Shown here piece after piece: positions 55,317 to 62,065 of a DNA stretch of 64,000 nt; within the stretch, counting starts at the first letter, position 1, and every line of letters begins with the position of its first letter. The position numbers and the translations under genes are program-made. Below the pieces are notes generated by a model that was given only the letters and a program-made list of their open reading frames with translations, did no database searches and had not been told where the DNA came from. The DNA comes from JADHOX01 sp038120515 (GTDB taxonomy: Bacteria; Pseudomonadota; Alphaproteobacteria; Rickettsiales; JABIRX01), in the NCBI GenBank assembly GCA_038120515.1, contig JAYOLW010000005.1, positions 26,523 to 90,522 of the forward strand. Reading direction: 5' to 3'.

Positions 55317-55455
55317 TAGCATCCCTCAATATAATGCTCTCCAAACTGGGTAGGAAATATGAAATCCAATCCAACTTGGTTTGGGTATATTATACTGCGG
55401 GAGACAAAAAGTCTGCACCTAAATTAATCTATACGACTAAGTTTTTGAGTTCAGC

Positions 55456-55494
55456 ATGTCCTTATAGTTAGGATATTTGTAACTTTAAGGACAT
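55456..55494. repeat. 39-bp palindromic element, copy 1
   Basis: ATGTCCTT at one end and AAGGACAT at the other with a 23-base middle. The arms extend outward by one base each to a 10-bp perfect inverted repeat. A second copy of identical length lies at 56308-56346; conserved internal bases include AGT and TTTG..ACTTT. Confidence 0.65.
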
Positions 55495-55607
55495 GGAGAT
55501 GTTATTCATAATACCTTTAAATCATCACCCTACGCCAAGGCTTCGGGCTGACAAGCGAAAAACGACATTTTAGCGCCACCCTGAGTACATAATTTCTACA
55601 CTTAGCC

Positions 55608-55638
55608 TTATTATCGAAATATTCTATAATCGATAATA
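55608..55638. promoter_or_regulatory. TTATCGA palindrome, site 1
   Basis: TTATTATCGA (55608-55617), 12 bases, TCGATAATA (55630-55638). Same half-sites and same 12-base spacing as the sites at 55680 and 56431, so a shared DNA-binding protein is likely. Confidence 0.6.
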
Positions 55639-55679
55639 TCGATGGCTATTACTTCTAAGAGCGGTGAGAACTTTCAACC

Positions 55680-55711
55680 CTATTATCGATTTTAAATGTT
55701 TTCGATAATAG
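55680..55711. promoter_or_regulatory. TTATCGA palindrome, site 2
   Basis: CTATTATCGA (55680-55689), 12 bases, TCGATAATAG (55702-55711): a perfect 10-bp inverted repeat 8 bp past the 3' end of the kinase-like gene. Confidence 0.65.
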
Positions 55712-55718
55712 CAGGAGT

Positions 55719-56228
55719 TTACTTATTGTATGCCTCTACAACGCTTTTAGCGTCACGCTCAATGTCGCCGTTATCGGAATTTATAGTGAAACTAGCCACC
55801 TCAGCAAACCAATGATTACGTTCTTTTTGCAATCCATCCAATAGCGCTGAATAATCATCAACTGGCAATAGCGGTCTATAATTGCTCATTCTCTCAGCCT
55901 GAATTGAGGCACTTACCTTAATATACACGGTAAATTCTGACTTTAATATTTCACGAGCTTTTGGATCACAAGCAACATTCTCATCTGTGGTAACCACGAT
56001 GTTTTCCTGAGTAATCTGGTGTTGCAGGATTTCAATTAATGTTTGATTGAATTTATCTTCACTGCCAGCACCAAATACATCAGTAACACTGCGGCCAATA
56101 GATGCAACGCTAGCTAAAACGTCGGCATTAATAAACTTCCAACCTAATTGCTTGGCCACTTCTTCTGCCACTACGCCTTTGCCAGCACCTGATTGGCCAA
56201 CAATAAATATTCTTTTCGCTTTGCTCAT
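55719..56228 (-). CDS. Shikimate-kinase-like P-loop kinase of unknown substrate
   Basis: A 169-residue P-loop kinase from the ATG giving MSKAKRIFIVGQ, supported by a strong GGAGG 6-10 bp upstream. Walker A is GQSGAGKGVVAEEV; GRSVTDVFGAG, YRPLLPVDD and KERNHWFAEV follow the shikimate kinase pattern, including the lid arginine region. Two substrate-binding features of true AroK are missing: the FR of the GExxFR motif is FN (SEDKFNQTL), and the GGG segment is DEN (TTDENVACD). I infer a kinase fold with another substrate. It is divergent from the Fic gene and lies between shared operator-like repeats, so the two may be functionally linked. Confidence 0.7.
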   Translation of the reverse strand: MSKAKRIFIVGQSGAGKGVVAEEVAKQLGWKFINADVLASVASIGRSVTDVFGAGSEDKFNQTLIEILQHQITQENIVVTTDENVACDPKAREILKSEFTVYIKVSASIQAERMSNYRPLLPVDDYSALLDGLQKERNHWFAEVASFTINSDNGDIERDAKSVVEAYNK

Positions 56229-56307
56229 ATACGCCTCCACGCATTTTGTCATCAACCCAGTTAAAATTATACTGGCTTTTGGCTGAAATAGATCTTTTGG
56301 ATCTAAT

Positions 56308-56346
56308 ATGTCCTTTAAGTGTCATATTTTGCTACTTTTAGGACAT
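56308..56346. repeat. 39-bp palindromic element, copy 2
   Basis: ATGTCCT (56308-56314) and AGGACAT (56340-56346), same total length as copy 1 at 55456-55494 and on the other side of the kinase-like gene. It lies upstream of that gene's likely -10 (TATAAT on the minus strand, 56266-56271). Confidence 0.65.
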
Positions 56347-56358
56347 GCTATACACACA

Positions 56359-56389
56359 CTATTATCGATTTACATAAAATATGATAACA
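56359..56389. promoter_or_regulatory. TTATCGA palindrome, site 3 (degenerate)
   Basis: CTATTATCGA (56359-56368), 12 bases, then ATGATAACA in place of TCGATAATA. The spacing is retained but the right half has three changes. Confidence 0.45.
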
Positions 56390-56430
56390 TACTTCAATCT
56401 TATTCTCACCTTTGGAATTAAAAACTTGAC

Positions 56431-56472
56431 TTATTATCGAATATTGATATTTTCGATAATAAAGACTATACT
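56431..56472 (+). promoter_or_regulatory. Fic promoter embedded in TTATCGA palindrome, site 4
   Basis: TTATTATCGA (56431-56440), 12 bases, TCGATAATAA (56453-56462). A promoter reads TTGATA (56444-56449), 17 bp, TATACT (56467-56472), so the right half-site occupies the spacer. A protein bound here would block the promoter; the Fic protein, with a winged-helix C-terminus, is the obvious candidate for autorepression. Confidence 0.65.
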
Positions 56473-56500
56473 TAAGTCTAGAAATCAAGAGGTTTAAAGC

Positions 56501-57664
56501 ATGGATATACAACAATCATTATCAGGCAAAGTGATTAAATCACCCAAGGGCTACAATGCCTATGTGCCTAATCCACTGCCTCCGGCAATAGAATGGACCA
56601 ACCAATTGGTAAGCACACTATCGCGGGCTGATTACTTGCTGGGTAAGCTGGCTCGAGAAGGTAGCAAATTACCGAATCCTCATTTGCTAATGCGCCCGTT
56701 CATTACCCGTGAGGCCGTATTGTCCAGTAAAATAGAAGGCACCCATGCTACAATCGGTGAAATTTTAGCACACAATGCAGGCGTATCCGTTAATCAGAAT
56801 CCAGATGATTTGCAGGAAGTGCAGAACTATATTACTGCTTTAGATTTTGGGTTGAAGCGCCTTGATGATCTTCCTCTGTCCTTACGGTTAATAAAAGAAA
56901 TTCATGAGCAATTGATGCAAGGTGTTAGAGGCTCACATGCCACGCCTGGTGAATTTAGAAAAACACAAAATTGGATTGGTTCTCCTGGTTGCACATTAAA
57001 TACAGCCAAGTTTGTGCCACCACCAACAGATAACTTAGCAGATTGTTTAGGTGATCTAGAAAAGTTTTTACACGATCGTCAATTACCAGCCCTAATTCAT
57101 ATAGCGCTGTGCCATTATCAATTTGAAACAATCCATCCATTTTTAGATGGCAATGGTAGAGTTGGACGTTTGCTAATTACATTGTTATTAATTGAGCAAA
57201 AGATGTTGCCATCGCCACTGCTTTATTTAAGTGCATTTTTTGAGGCAACACGGGATGAATATTACAGGCAACTATTTAACGTAAGCAGCAACAACACTTG
57301 GCAGGACTGGTTAATTTATTTTCTAAATGGCGTCGCTGTGCAATCAGAAGATGCTCTATCGCGTGCTGAAAGGATTAATAACCTACTTAATAAATGGAAG
57401 CTGCAAGTTGCAAGCGGTTCATCTAGCGTTCCTGTAGACATTGTTGATCATTTTGCAGTGAATCCATACCTAACCATCAAAAAAATAGCTGAAGAGCTTG
57501 AGATTGCTTATAGCACTGCTGAACGTGGTGTTCGCAAACTGTTAGGCGAGAATATTATCAGCCAAGTTAATGATGGCAAGCGTGATAAAGTTTATTGCGC
57601 CACAGAAATATTATCCATATTAGAAGAACCAGCAAAAATTCATGCTGATGTTGAGGAAGAATAA
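56501..57664 (+). CDS. Fic-family protein with inhibitory N-terminus and C-terminal winged helix
   Basis: A 387-residue Fic protein. The catalytic motif HPFLDGNGRVGR (residues 212-223) is canonical for AMP transfer. An inhibitory-helix motif of the S-x3-E-G form is at residues 75-80 (SSKIEG), N-terminal as in class II Fic proteins, so activity should be self-restrained. Residues about 315-375 (YLTIKKIAEELEIAYSTAER) form a winged helix, giving the protein a DNA-binding arm. AGAGG lies before the ATG. The promoter overlaps a palindrome that recurs around the locus. Base composition appears somewhat higher in G+C than the housekeeping genes, in keeping with transfer. Confidence 0.9.
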   Translation: MDIQQSLSGKVIKSPKGYNAYVPNPLPPAIEWTNQLVSTLSRADYLLGKLAREGSKLPNPHLLMRPFITREAVLSSKIEGTHATIGEILAHNAGVSVNQNPDDLQEVQNYITALDFGLKRLDDLPLSLRLIKEIHEQLMQGVRGSHATPGEFRKTQNWIGSPGCTLNTAKFVPPPTDNLADCLGDLEKFLHDRQLPALIHIALCHYQFETIHPFLDGNGRVGRLLITLLLIEQKMLPSPLLYLSAFFEATRDEYYRQLFNVSSNNTWQDWLIYFLNGVAVQSEDALSRAERINNLLNKWKLQVASGSSSVPVDIVDHFAVNPYLTIKKIAEELEIAYSTAERGVRKLLGENIISQVNDGKRDKVYCATEILSILEEPAKIHADVEEE

Positions 57665-57715
57665 TATGAACCATTTAATAGCATTTTATAAGCATAATAT
57701 CGGCATAGCACAAAC

Positions 57716-58069
57716 ATGAACCAGTTAACTAAAAGACAGCAAACATACAGCAGAATATCTAGTGCATTAGCCTGCATGAGCAATAAACAGCTAGAACAAA
57801 TGCTTGATGATGGCAAAGCAATGCACAAAGGTATTGGTGGTACTTCATTACAGATAGAAATAGATAACACGCTTGTTTTTGTGAAAAAAGTACCGCTAAC
57901 AGACCTAGAATTACAGCCAGAAAATTCGAAATCAATAAACTTGATAAAAAGGTTGAGTTTTAGACGAGAGGAATTTTCGCCAAAATACTTAAAAATTGAT
58001 GGCCAGTGGCGTGATCATGATCGGTATGCAATGACTTTAGAGGACTATGAAGAGAACATCAATGAATAA
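57716..58069 (+). CDS. Chimeric remnant: kinase-like N-terminus joined to GNAT C-terminus
   Basis: A 117-residue frame made of two unrelated parts. Residues about 1-68 (KGIGGTSLQIEIDNTLVFVK, KVPLTDLELQPEN) resemble the N-terminal beta-sheet of a Ser/Thr kinase-like family. Residues about 68-117 (ENSKSINLIKRLSFRREEF, KIDGQWRDHDRYAMTLEDYE) match the last strand and helix of a GNAT acetyltransferase (typical ENxxSxxLxEKLGFxxEG and RDHxxYxLxxED). The join falls at a PEN tripeptide that both families can have, so a deletion at short homology is plausible. It is unlikely to have either activity. It overlaps the next GNAT gene by 8 bp. Confidence 0.6.
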   Translation: MNQLTKRQQTYSRISSALACMSNKQLEQMLDDGKAMHKGIGGTSLQIEIDNTLVFVKKVPLTDLELQPENSKSINLIKRLSFRREEFSPKYLKIDGQWRDHDRYAMTLEDYEENINE

Positions 58070-58472
58070 AATTGAATACACAAAAAATCCAGCTACTAGT
58101 GATGTCGATTTTCTCACTAAGCAAATTAATCAAGAGACCTCTGAATACGGTGAAGCTTATCCTTTTGCTTTTTTCATCAGGGATGATGCGGCTGAAATTA
58201 TTGCGGGCGCAAATGGTTTTGTTATTTATGGTGCAATATACACCGACCAGATTTGGGTTAATAAAGACTATAGAGGACAAGGATTTGCTAAAAAAATCAT
58301 GGATAAAGTGCATGAATTTAGCAAATTTGAAGGATGCAAAATTGCCACTGTGCAAACGATGAGCTTTCAAGGCGCGCAATCATTTTATGAAAAATTAGGA
58401 TATGTACAGGATTTTAAGCGAGCTGGTTATGTGAATGGCAGCAATGGTATTTTTATGAGGAAAGCACTGTGA
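58062..58472 (+). CDS. GNAT acetyltransferase
   Basis: A 136-residue N-acetyltransferase from the ATG giving MNKIEYTKNP; an earlier in-frame ATG at 58047 is within the preceding gene. The acetyl-CoA loop is WVNKDYRGQGFAKKIMDKV, and the C-terminal AQSFYEKLGYVQDF is the usual substrate/CoA strand. Substrate unknown. First complete member of a run of GNAT genes; stop overlaps the next start by 4 bp. Confidence 0.85.
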   Translation: MNKIEYTKNPATSDVDFLTKQINQETSEYGEAYPFAFFIRDDAAEIIAGANGFVIYGAIYTDQIWVNKDYRGQGFAKKIMDKVHEFSKFEGCKIATVQTMSFQGAQSFYEKLGYVQDFKRAGYVNGSNGIFMRKAL

Positions 58473-58927
58473 CCTTCGATAACACATTATCCATTCGTAA
58501 AGCCACTACTTCGGATGCTAAAGAAATTAGCAACTTGATTATTAGTTGCATTCGTGAGACTAATGCCAAAGATTACTCGTCTGATATTATTGATAGAGTA
58601 GTTACAAATTTTACTCCAGAAAAAGTTACAGCTCTAATTGAGTCAAGAGATGTTTTTATTGCCACACAGAACAACCTCATCATTGGCACAGTTAGCCTTG
58701 ATCAAAACAATATACGTTCATTATTTGTATTGCCAGAAAAGCAAAACTGCGGTGTTGGCGCTTATTTAATGCAGTATGTTGAAAATATTGCTAAAGAACA
58801 AGGTTGCAATCTTTTAACTGTACCATCATCAGTTACTGCTGAAGGGTTCTATAAAAAGCTAGGTTTAAGGTATTACGTGATGAATATTATGATCAGGAAA
58901 GGACTATTATTATGGAAAAGATCATAG
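58469..58927 (+). CDS. GNAT acetyltransferase
   Basis: A 152-residue GNAT with GTG start overlapping the upstream stop. IRKATTSDAKEISNLI at the N-terminus; the acetyl-CoA site SLFVLPEKQNCGVGAYLMQYV has G-x-G-x-[YL] in place of the common RGxGxG, and GFYKKLGLRYYVM is the C-terminal strand. It overlaps the next gene by 16 bp. Substrate unknown; clearly separate in sequence from its neighbours. Confidence 0.85.
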   Translation: MTFDNTLSIRKATTSDAKEISNLIISCIRETNAKDYSSDIIDRVVTNFTPEKVTALIESRDVFIATQNNLIIGTVSLDQNNIRSLFVLPEKQNCGVGAYLMQYVENIAKEQGCNLLTVPSSVTAEGFYKKLGLRYYVMNIMIRKGLLLWKRS

Positions 58928-60774
58928 GGGTATTACCAGATAATAGCACTATAAGATTGCTTAAATCGAAAGACAAAAAGTTACTTGAAGAATATCTTGA
59001 ACCTCACAAATCAGAAACTATGTTTATTTGCAGTAATCTTCTATCTGCTGGGATTGAATATAAAGGGAAATATTTTGAGGGTGAATATTTTGGTTATTTC
59101 AATGAGAAGCATGATAATAAAGAAAAATTACTAGGTATTATCGTTCATTACTGGAACGGAAATATCATGATGCATGCATCAAATAATTTAGTCTTAGAAA
59201 GACTTACCACCTACTTAAAAAAACATTTAAATAGAAATGTTGCTGGCGTATTGGGAATAAGCGACCAAGCATGTTATGTGATTAACGAGTTAGGACTATC
59301 TGATTCAATTTTTAGCATCAATAGAGATGAAGGCTTATATGATTTATGTTTATCAAGTTTAAAAACAGTAGATTTGCCAATTGATTGTAATATTGTTCCC
59401 GCTGAAGAAGTTCCAATAGATACTTTGATACAATGGATGACCGACTATGAAATTGAAGCTTTAGGAGCAATTAAAAATGATGCTTTGTCAGGGCGTGTTA
59501 ATAACAAAGTTGAACGCATAAGAAATGGTGATTGTTTTGCTCTGTTACAAGACAATGTGCCAGTTTCATTAGTTGGCTTTAACTCTAAATTAAAGGATAT
59601 GCTGCAAATAGGCCCTGTTTGGACTCCAATAAAATACCGAAACAAAGGTTTTGCTAGACGACTTCTCGCAAGTGCTTTGCTTAAAGAAAAATCACATGGA
59701 ATAAAAAAAGCAATTCTATTTACCGACAACCCTGCTGCAATAAAAGCCTATGAAGCAATTGGTTTCAAAGAAATTGGTACATACCGCCTTGCATTACTAA
59801 AAGATCCTATTGCTCTGCCTGCACAAAAGAATAATGTTGAAGTTGCCCCATATGATCCCAGCTGGCCTAATATATTTGATATTGAAGCAAAAAAAATTAA
59901 AGCAGCTTTAGAGGGTAGTTTTTCCTCCATCCACCACGTTGGCTCAACATCTGTACCGGGTCTAGCTGCTAAACCCAAAATAGATATTATCGCCTGCGTT
60001 AATCATCTTGATTTTGATCATCAAGGGCTTGCTAACTTGAATTATGAATACAGGGGTGGTTTTAATCTTCCTTTGCGAAAAAGCTTCACTTATCGCTCTC
60101 CTGATTTAAATGTTAATCTGCATATTTTTGAAGAAAATGATCCAGAAGTTGAGCTGAACTTGCTGTTTCGTGATTATTTGCGTGAAAACGTGCAAGCAAG
60201 AGATCTATATGCAGCATTAAAGTATAAGCTGTTAGAAGACGATGCTTCTCATAAAAAAGACGGGGCAATGTATCGAGGCTATACATTAGGCAAGCATGAT
60301 TTAATTCAAGATATCCTGAATAAATCTGGTTTCAAACGTTTGCGCTTTGTTATTTGCACTCACGGTGCAGAATGGTCAGCTGCTAAACAATTCCGAAATA
60401 AATATTTCTTTGAGCCAAATAAAATAGAAGATCCTTATACTTGGACTTTTGATCATAAAGACCATAAGCATTTTATTTTATACAAAGGCGCGAAATTTGT
60501 TGGCTATGCTCATGTTCAGCTGTGGCCAGAAAATAGAGCTGCACTTCGCATTATTGTTATAGACGAAAAAGAACAAGGCAAAGGATATGGTAAAGAATTT
60601 ATGTCACTTATTGAAAAATGGCTGCAATTAGAAGGCTATAAGAGTATTCATACAGAAAGTTCTCCAGAAGCGCTTAAATTCTATCAGGCTATCTATTACG
60701 TAAAAATGCCATTTGATGATCCAGATGGTTATGAAGGCAGTCCTGATGATATTGAAATGGGGAAACTGCTATGA
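58912..60774 (+). CDS. GNAT-GrpB-GNAT fusion protein
   Basis: A 620-residue protein of three domains. Residues 1-300: GNAT, with acetyl-CoA loop VWTPIKYRNKGFARRLLASA and KAYEAIGFKEIGTYRL. Residues about 305-470: GrpB/UPF0157 nucleotidyltransferase-like domain, with VAPYDPSWPNIFDIEA, HHVGSTSVPGLAAKPKIDI and the KYKLLEDDASHKK segment. Residues about 475-620: second GNAT (IIVIDEKEQGKGYGKEFMSL, EALKFYQAIYYVKM). GrpB domains are known beside or fused to GNATs, but two flanking GNATs are less common. Function unknown; possibly modifies tRNA, CoA-related or antibiotic-like substrates. Overlaps both neighbours (16 and 4 bp). Confidence 0.85.
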   Translation: MEKIIGVLPDNSTIRLLKSKDKKLLEEYLEPHKSETMFICSNLLSAGIEYKGKYFEGEYFGYFNEKHDNKEKLLGIIVHYWNGNIMMHASNNLVLERLTTYLKKHLNRNVAGVLGISDQACYVINELGLSDSIFSINRDEGLYDLCLSSLKTVDLPIDCNIVPAEEVPIDTLIQWMTDYEIEALGAIKNDALSGRVNNKVERIRNGDCFALLQDNVPVSLVGFNSKLKDMLQIGPVWTPIKYRNKGFARRLLASALLKEKSHGIKKAILFTDNPAAIKAYEAIGFKEIGTYRLALLKDPIALPAQKNNVEVAPYDPSWPNIFDIEAKKIKAALEGSFSSIHHVGSTSVPGLAAKPKIDIIACVNHLDFDHQGLANLNYEYRGGFNLPLRKSFTYRSPDLNVNLHIFEENDPEVELNLLFRDYLRENVQARDLYAALKYKLLEDDASHKKDGAMYRGYTLGKHDLIQDILNKSGFKRLRFVICTHGAEWSAAKQFRNKYFFEPNKIEDPYTWTFDHKDHKHFILYKGAKFVGYAHVQLWPENRAALRIIVIDEKEQGKGYGKEFMSLIEKWLQLEGYKSIHTESSPEALKFYQAIYYVKMPFDDPDGYEGSPDDIEMGKLL

Positions 60775-61295
60775 ATATTAGGCTTCTAGAAAAAACAGAT
60801 ATAGCAGTTATTGTGAATGGCTTTAAAGAATCAGGCTGGCAAATTAAACCCGCAAATGTTTTTGAACAATATTTAGACGAGCAAGAGCAAGATAAACGGA
60901 TCTGTTTGGTAGCATTTGTTGATGAAAAGTTTGCAGGCTACGTCACCCTTAAATGGCAATCTGACTACAAAATTTTTGCAGATGATAACACCCCAGAAAT
61001 ATCTGATCTCAATGTGTTACCAAGCTTTAGGAACAAAGGAATAGGTTCTGCATTAATAGAAAAATGTGAAGAGCATGCAGCGGAAAGATCAAATATCGTT
61101 GGCATTGGCGTTGGTATTTATCCGGATTATGGATCTGCTCAAAGGCTTTATGTTAAGCGTGGTTACTTACCTGATGGGCATGGCGCTACTTACAATTATG
61201 AATATGTAACTCCTGGCAATGAATATCCGTTAGATGATGATCTGGTGTTATGGTTTACGAAGAAATTAGATAAATATCAAGGAATTAATGAATAA
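60771..61295 (+). CDS. GNAT acetyltransferase
   Basis: A 174-residue GNAT: NIRLLEKTDIAVIVNGF at the N-terminus, ISDLNVLPSFRNKGIGSALI with the acetyl-CoA loop, and AQRLYVKRGYLPDGHGATY near the C-terminus. Starts in the ATGA overlap of the fusion gene, so it is the last member of a translationally coupled series beginning at 58062. Substrate unknown. Confidence 0.85.
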   Translation: MNIRLLEKTDIAVIVNGFKESGWQIKPANVFEQYLDEQEQDKRICLVAFVDEKFAGYVTLKWQSDYKIFADDNTPEISDLNVLPSFRNKGIGSALIEKCEEHAAERSNIVGIGVGIYPDYGSAQRLYVKRGYLPDGHGATYNYEYVTPGNEYPLDDDLVLWFTKKLDKYQGINE

Positions 61296-61357
61296 TGACT
61301 TTTTGCATAATAAGGCATAAAAACCTCTTGACCCTCACGTTACGTGATAGTTTATCC

Positions 61358-61897
61358 TTAGTTTGTATCAATTAAGGAGCAATCTGTTTTAAGCAATTCT
61401 CTTATAGCATTTTCTTGGTACAAATGTTTACCACCGGTACTAAATGCTCTTTCACCACCTATTCTTCCATCTTTTATTAAAACTCCATAAAGTACTGGAC
61501 ACTCATAACCTACTTTAATATCAGTTAAAATTTTCTTAATTATTCTCTCTATTTTTAGGTTTTTTTGATCTGCTTCAGTTAGTGACGTTTCATCTGCTCC
61601 ATATGCTAGCAAATGTGATATTATTTCAGTATAACCTTTTAATGCTGCCCAATATAAAGCTGTACTTCCACTATAATCAGCCTTATTAACATCTGCTCCT
61701 GCTGCTAGTAATTGTGCTACTATTTCTACATGACCATTGAATGCTGCCCCATATAAAGCTGTCCTTCCATCTTTATCGGCCTGATTTATATCTTCTATTC
61801 CTGAAATAATCTGTTTAATTTCTGCAATATTTCTATTTTCTTTAATTGCTGATATTAATTCTTCTATTGTGTGTATTATTTGTCCTAAATTTCTCAC
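61358..61897 (-). CDS. Ankyrin-repeat protein with possible C-terminal U-box
   Basis: A 179-residue protein with GTG start preceded by GAGGCAGG. Residues about 50-115 carry two or three good ankyrin repeats (DGRTALYGAAFNGHVEIVAQ, GSTALYWAALKGYTEIISHL, each ending LLAxGAD). The C-terminal 55 residues include CPVLYGVLIKDGRI and GGKHLYQENAIRELL, which recall the CP..., KDP..., GxxYxxxAIxxxL pattern of eukaryote-type U-box ubiquitin ligases, with an insertion between. No signal peptide. If right, it would be a host-directed effector; ankyrin identity is firm, U-box is tentative. Confidence 0.75.
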   Translation of the reverse strand: MRNLGQIIHTIEELISAIKENRNIAEIKQIISGIEDINQADKDGRTALYGAAFNGHVEIVAQLLAAGADVNKADYSGSTALYWAALKGYTEIISHLLAYGADETSLTEADQKNLKIERIIKKILTDIKVGYECPVLYGVLIKDGRIGGERAFSTGGKHLYQENAIRELLKTDCSLIDTN

Positions 61898-62065
61898 CCC
61901 TGCCTCATATATGTAAATTACAAGGCTTTTTTACATTATTATCATAGGTTTGTCAACAATTGATAGCTTAAGACTAATTATCTACCCGCCTTTCTTCACA
62001 ACGCCTTAAGACCTTTGCCAACCTATAAGCAATGAATGTAATTTTATAAAAACAGTTGAAGATTG

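Larger units (their letters stand above)
55119..55718. other. 600-bp intergenic stretch with repeats and no convincing gene
   Basis: This region holds a hairpin terminator nested in a larger inverted repeat (55250-55316), a 39-bp palindromic element (55456-55494) and two copies of the TTATCGA palindrome (55608-55638, 55680-55711). Only tiny frames exist, such as a 29-residue minus-strand frame at 55174-55263 (starting MKVEVGELHLSFPSQF); these may be remnants of decayed genes. Confidence 0.6.

Noticed and set aside
55200..55330. Possible (permuted) tmRNA: AACTCCCCTACCTCCAC followed by AGTGGAGGT
   Set aside because: The ends resemble a tRNA-like acceptor pairing, but no CCA, no T-arm pairing, no D-arm motif and no tag reading frame were found on either strand; an inverted repeat with a terminator explains the pairing.
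55491..55571. 26-codon plus-strand frame starting at the end of the first 39-bp element
   Set aside because: Too short, without ribosome-binding site or recognisable content; may be a remnant.
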